14,093 bases of DNA from positions 1 through 14,093 of the forward strand of contig JAOUNW010000048.1 of assembly GCA_029880755.1 (NCBI GenBank), written 5' to 3'. Positions 13,171-14,093 of the stretch are shown here, in pieces. The translations under genes were made by a program, and so were the position numbers. How positions within the stretch are numbered: the first letter of the stretch is position 1; each line of letters opens with the position of its first letter. Below the pieces are notes generated by a model, which was not told the DNA's origin, searched no databases, and worked only from the letters and a program-made list of their open reading frames with translations. The DNA is from Gammaproteobacteria bacterium (GTDB lineage Bacteria; Pseudomonadota; Gammaproteobacteria; Acidiferrobacterales; SZUA-150).

Positions 13171-14093
13171 TCAGGCGATCGCCCTGGCTGCACGTTTTCG
13201 GTCGTGTTCCAAAAGCAATTTCTTCCGTAGTCGAAGACTGCTTGGCGTTACCTCTACTAACTCGTCGTCGTCAATGAATTCCAGAGACTGTTCCAGGGAC
13301 ATTCTGATTGGTGGCGTTAGCAGGATGGCATCGTCGCTGCCGGAGGCGCGGACGTTGGTCAATTGCTTCCCTTTCAAAGGATTTACCACGAGATCGTTAT
13401 CGCGTGAGTGAATCCCTACAATCATGCCTTCATACACAGGCTCGCCATGGCCGATGAACAAGCGTCCACGTTCCTGAAGATTGAATAACGCATAGCCCAG
13501 GGCTTTGCCTTCGCCATTTGAGATGAGTACGCCGTTAATGCGTTGGCCGAACTCACCTCTTTTCATGGGACCGTAATGATCAAAAATACTGTAGAGCAAA
13601 CCGGTGCCCTGGGTCGCTGTTAAAAATTCTGTACGAAAGCCGATGAGCCCGCGGGCTGGGATAATATAATCCAGGCGTACCCGGCCCTGGCCATCTGGTA
13701 TCATATTCTTCAGGTCGGCGCCGCGTTCACCAAGTCTTTGCATAACGGATCCCTGGTGTTCCGATTCAATGTCGACAGTGATCTGTTCATAGGGCTCATG
13801 TTTTTCACCATCAACCATTTTAATAATGACTTCCGGACGGGACACACCCAGCTCATAGCCCTCCCGGCGCATAGTTTCGATCAGTATTGATAAGTGCAGT
13901 TCACCGCGACCCGATACCTTGAATTTGTCAGGGTCGTCCGTTGTCTGAACCCTTAGCGCGACATTGTGAATAAGCTCACGATTTAACCGCTCCTGAATTT
14001 GCCTTGAAGTGACATACTTGCCTTCGCGGCCGGCAAAAGGGGAGTTGTTTACCTGAAAGGTCATGCTCACTGTAGGTTCATCCACCAACAGCG
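13171..14093 (-). CDS. typA: GTP-binding protein TypA/BipA, C-terminal part (cut by window edge)
   Basis: This is the C-terminal half of TypA/BipA, a ribosome-associated translational GTPase that helps 50S assembly and stress or cold adaptation. About 307 codons are visible of roughly 605. The GTPase domain and true start lie beyond the right edge, and an internal TTG near 14088 is not the start. Visible blocks match E. coli closely: DEPTVSM at the beginning, KFKVSGRGELHLSILIE, GRVRLDYIIPARGLIGFR, SNGEGKALGYALF, IGIHSR-type IVGIHSRDNDL and the BipA-specific end EFIDDDELVEVTP. This covers domains III and V and the unique C-terminal domain. The frame is intact to TGA. It converges with the ClsB-type gene. 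Confidence 0.97.
   Translation of the reverse strand, partial: LLVDEPTVSMTFQVNNSPFAGREGKYVTSRQIQERLNRELIHNVALRVQTTDDPDKFKVSGRGELHLSILIETMRREGYELGVSRPEVIIKMVDGEKHEPYEQITVDIESEHQGSVMQRLGERGADLKNMIPDGQGRVRLDYIIPARGLIGFRTEFLTATQGTGLLYSIFDHYGPMKRGEFGQRINGVLISNGEGKALGYALFNLQERGRLFIGHGEPVYEGMIVGIHSRDNDLVVNPLKGKQLTNVRASGSDDAILLTPPIRMSLEQSLEFIDDDELVEVTPSSLRLRKKLLLEHDRKRAARAIA

Noticed and set aside
1..14093. Mobile element, CRISPR array, tRNA or toxin-antitoxin pair
   Set aside because: No terminal repeats, transposase, integrase, regular spacer repeats, tRNA-like fold or toxin/antitoxin motifs were seen.

Overview
The window looks like chromosomal DNA of a gammaproteobacterium, probably a free-living marine or aquatic one. 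BipA/TypA and RNase D both resemble the Escherichia coli proteins closely. A DUF3301 protein, a clan AA retropepsin-like protease and a ClsB-type phospholipase D enzyme fit the same class. I cannot name a genus. There is no tRNA, rRNA, CRISPR array, insertion sequence or phage gene. Every gap between genes is shorter than 300 bases.

Left part (1-5500), mostly unrecognised and signalling-type genes. An AT-rich orphan of 401 residues and a 73-residue protein lie on the minus strand. A TTG-started gene on the plus strand follows, with a degenerate cyclic-nucleotide-binding fold at its C-terminus. A minus-strand stand-alone PDC/dCache-like sensor has no visible membrane segment. A small 112-residue helical protein with an excellent ribosome binding site comes next. 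A soluble GAF-like/GGDEF diguanylate cyclase with an intact I-site closes this part. It resembles a small regulatory neighbourhood, but no shared pathway can be shown from sequence.

Middle part (5650-10620). RNase D (rnd) sits directly behind a very small SET-domain lysine methyltransferase-like gene on the minus strand. Divergent to these is a membrane-anchored retropepsin-like protease. Next is a SulP anion permease that is unusual in two ways. About 140 residues, including a coiled coil, are inserted between TM7 and TM8. It is also preceded by a leader of about 165 nt that can fold into nested stems. A DUF3301 membrane-anchored protein converges on it.

Right part (10620-14093). A good sigma70-type promoter, bracketed by an inverted repeat, precedes a plus-strand run of rhodanese, lysophospholipid acyltransferase-like and ClsB-type enzymes. 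The last two suggest membrane phospholipid synthesis or remodelling; the link of the rhodanese is unknown. The acyltransferase and ClsB-type genes are in the same reading frame, separated only by one TAG codon and 12 sense codons. The window ends in the C-terminal half of typA/bipA on the minus strand, which continues past the right edge.

The best candidates for something undescribed are the structured sulP leader, the SulP insertion, the degenerate cNMP-fold protein, the cytosolic dCache protein and the TAG-separated lipid enzyme pair. No complete new defence, mobile or biosynthetic system is evident.
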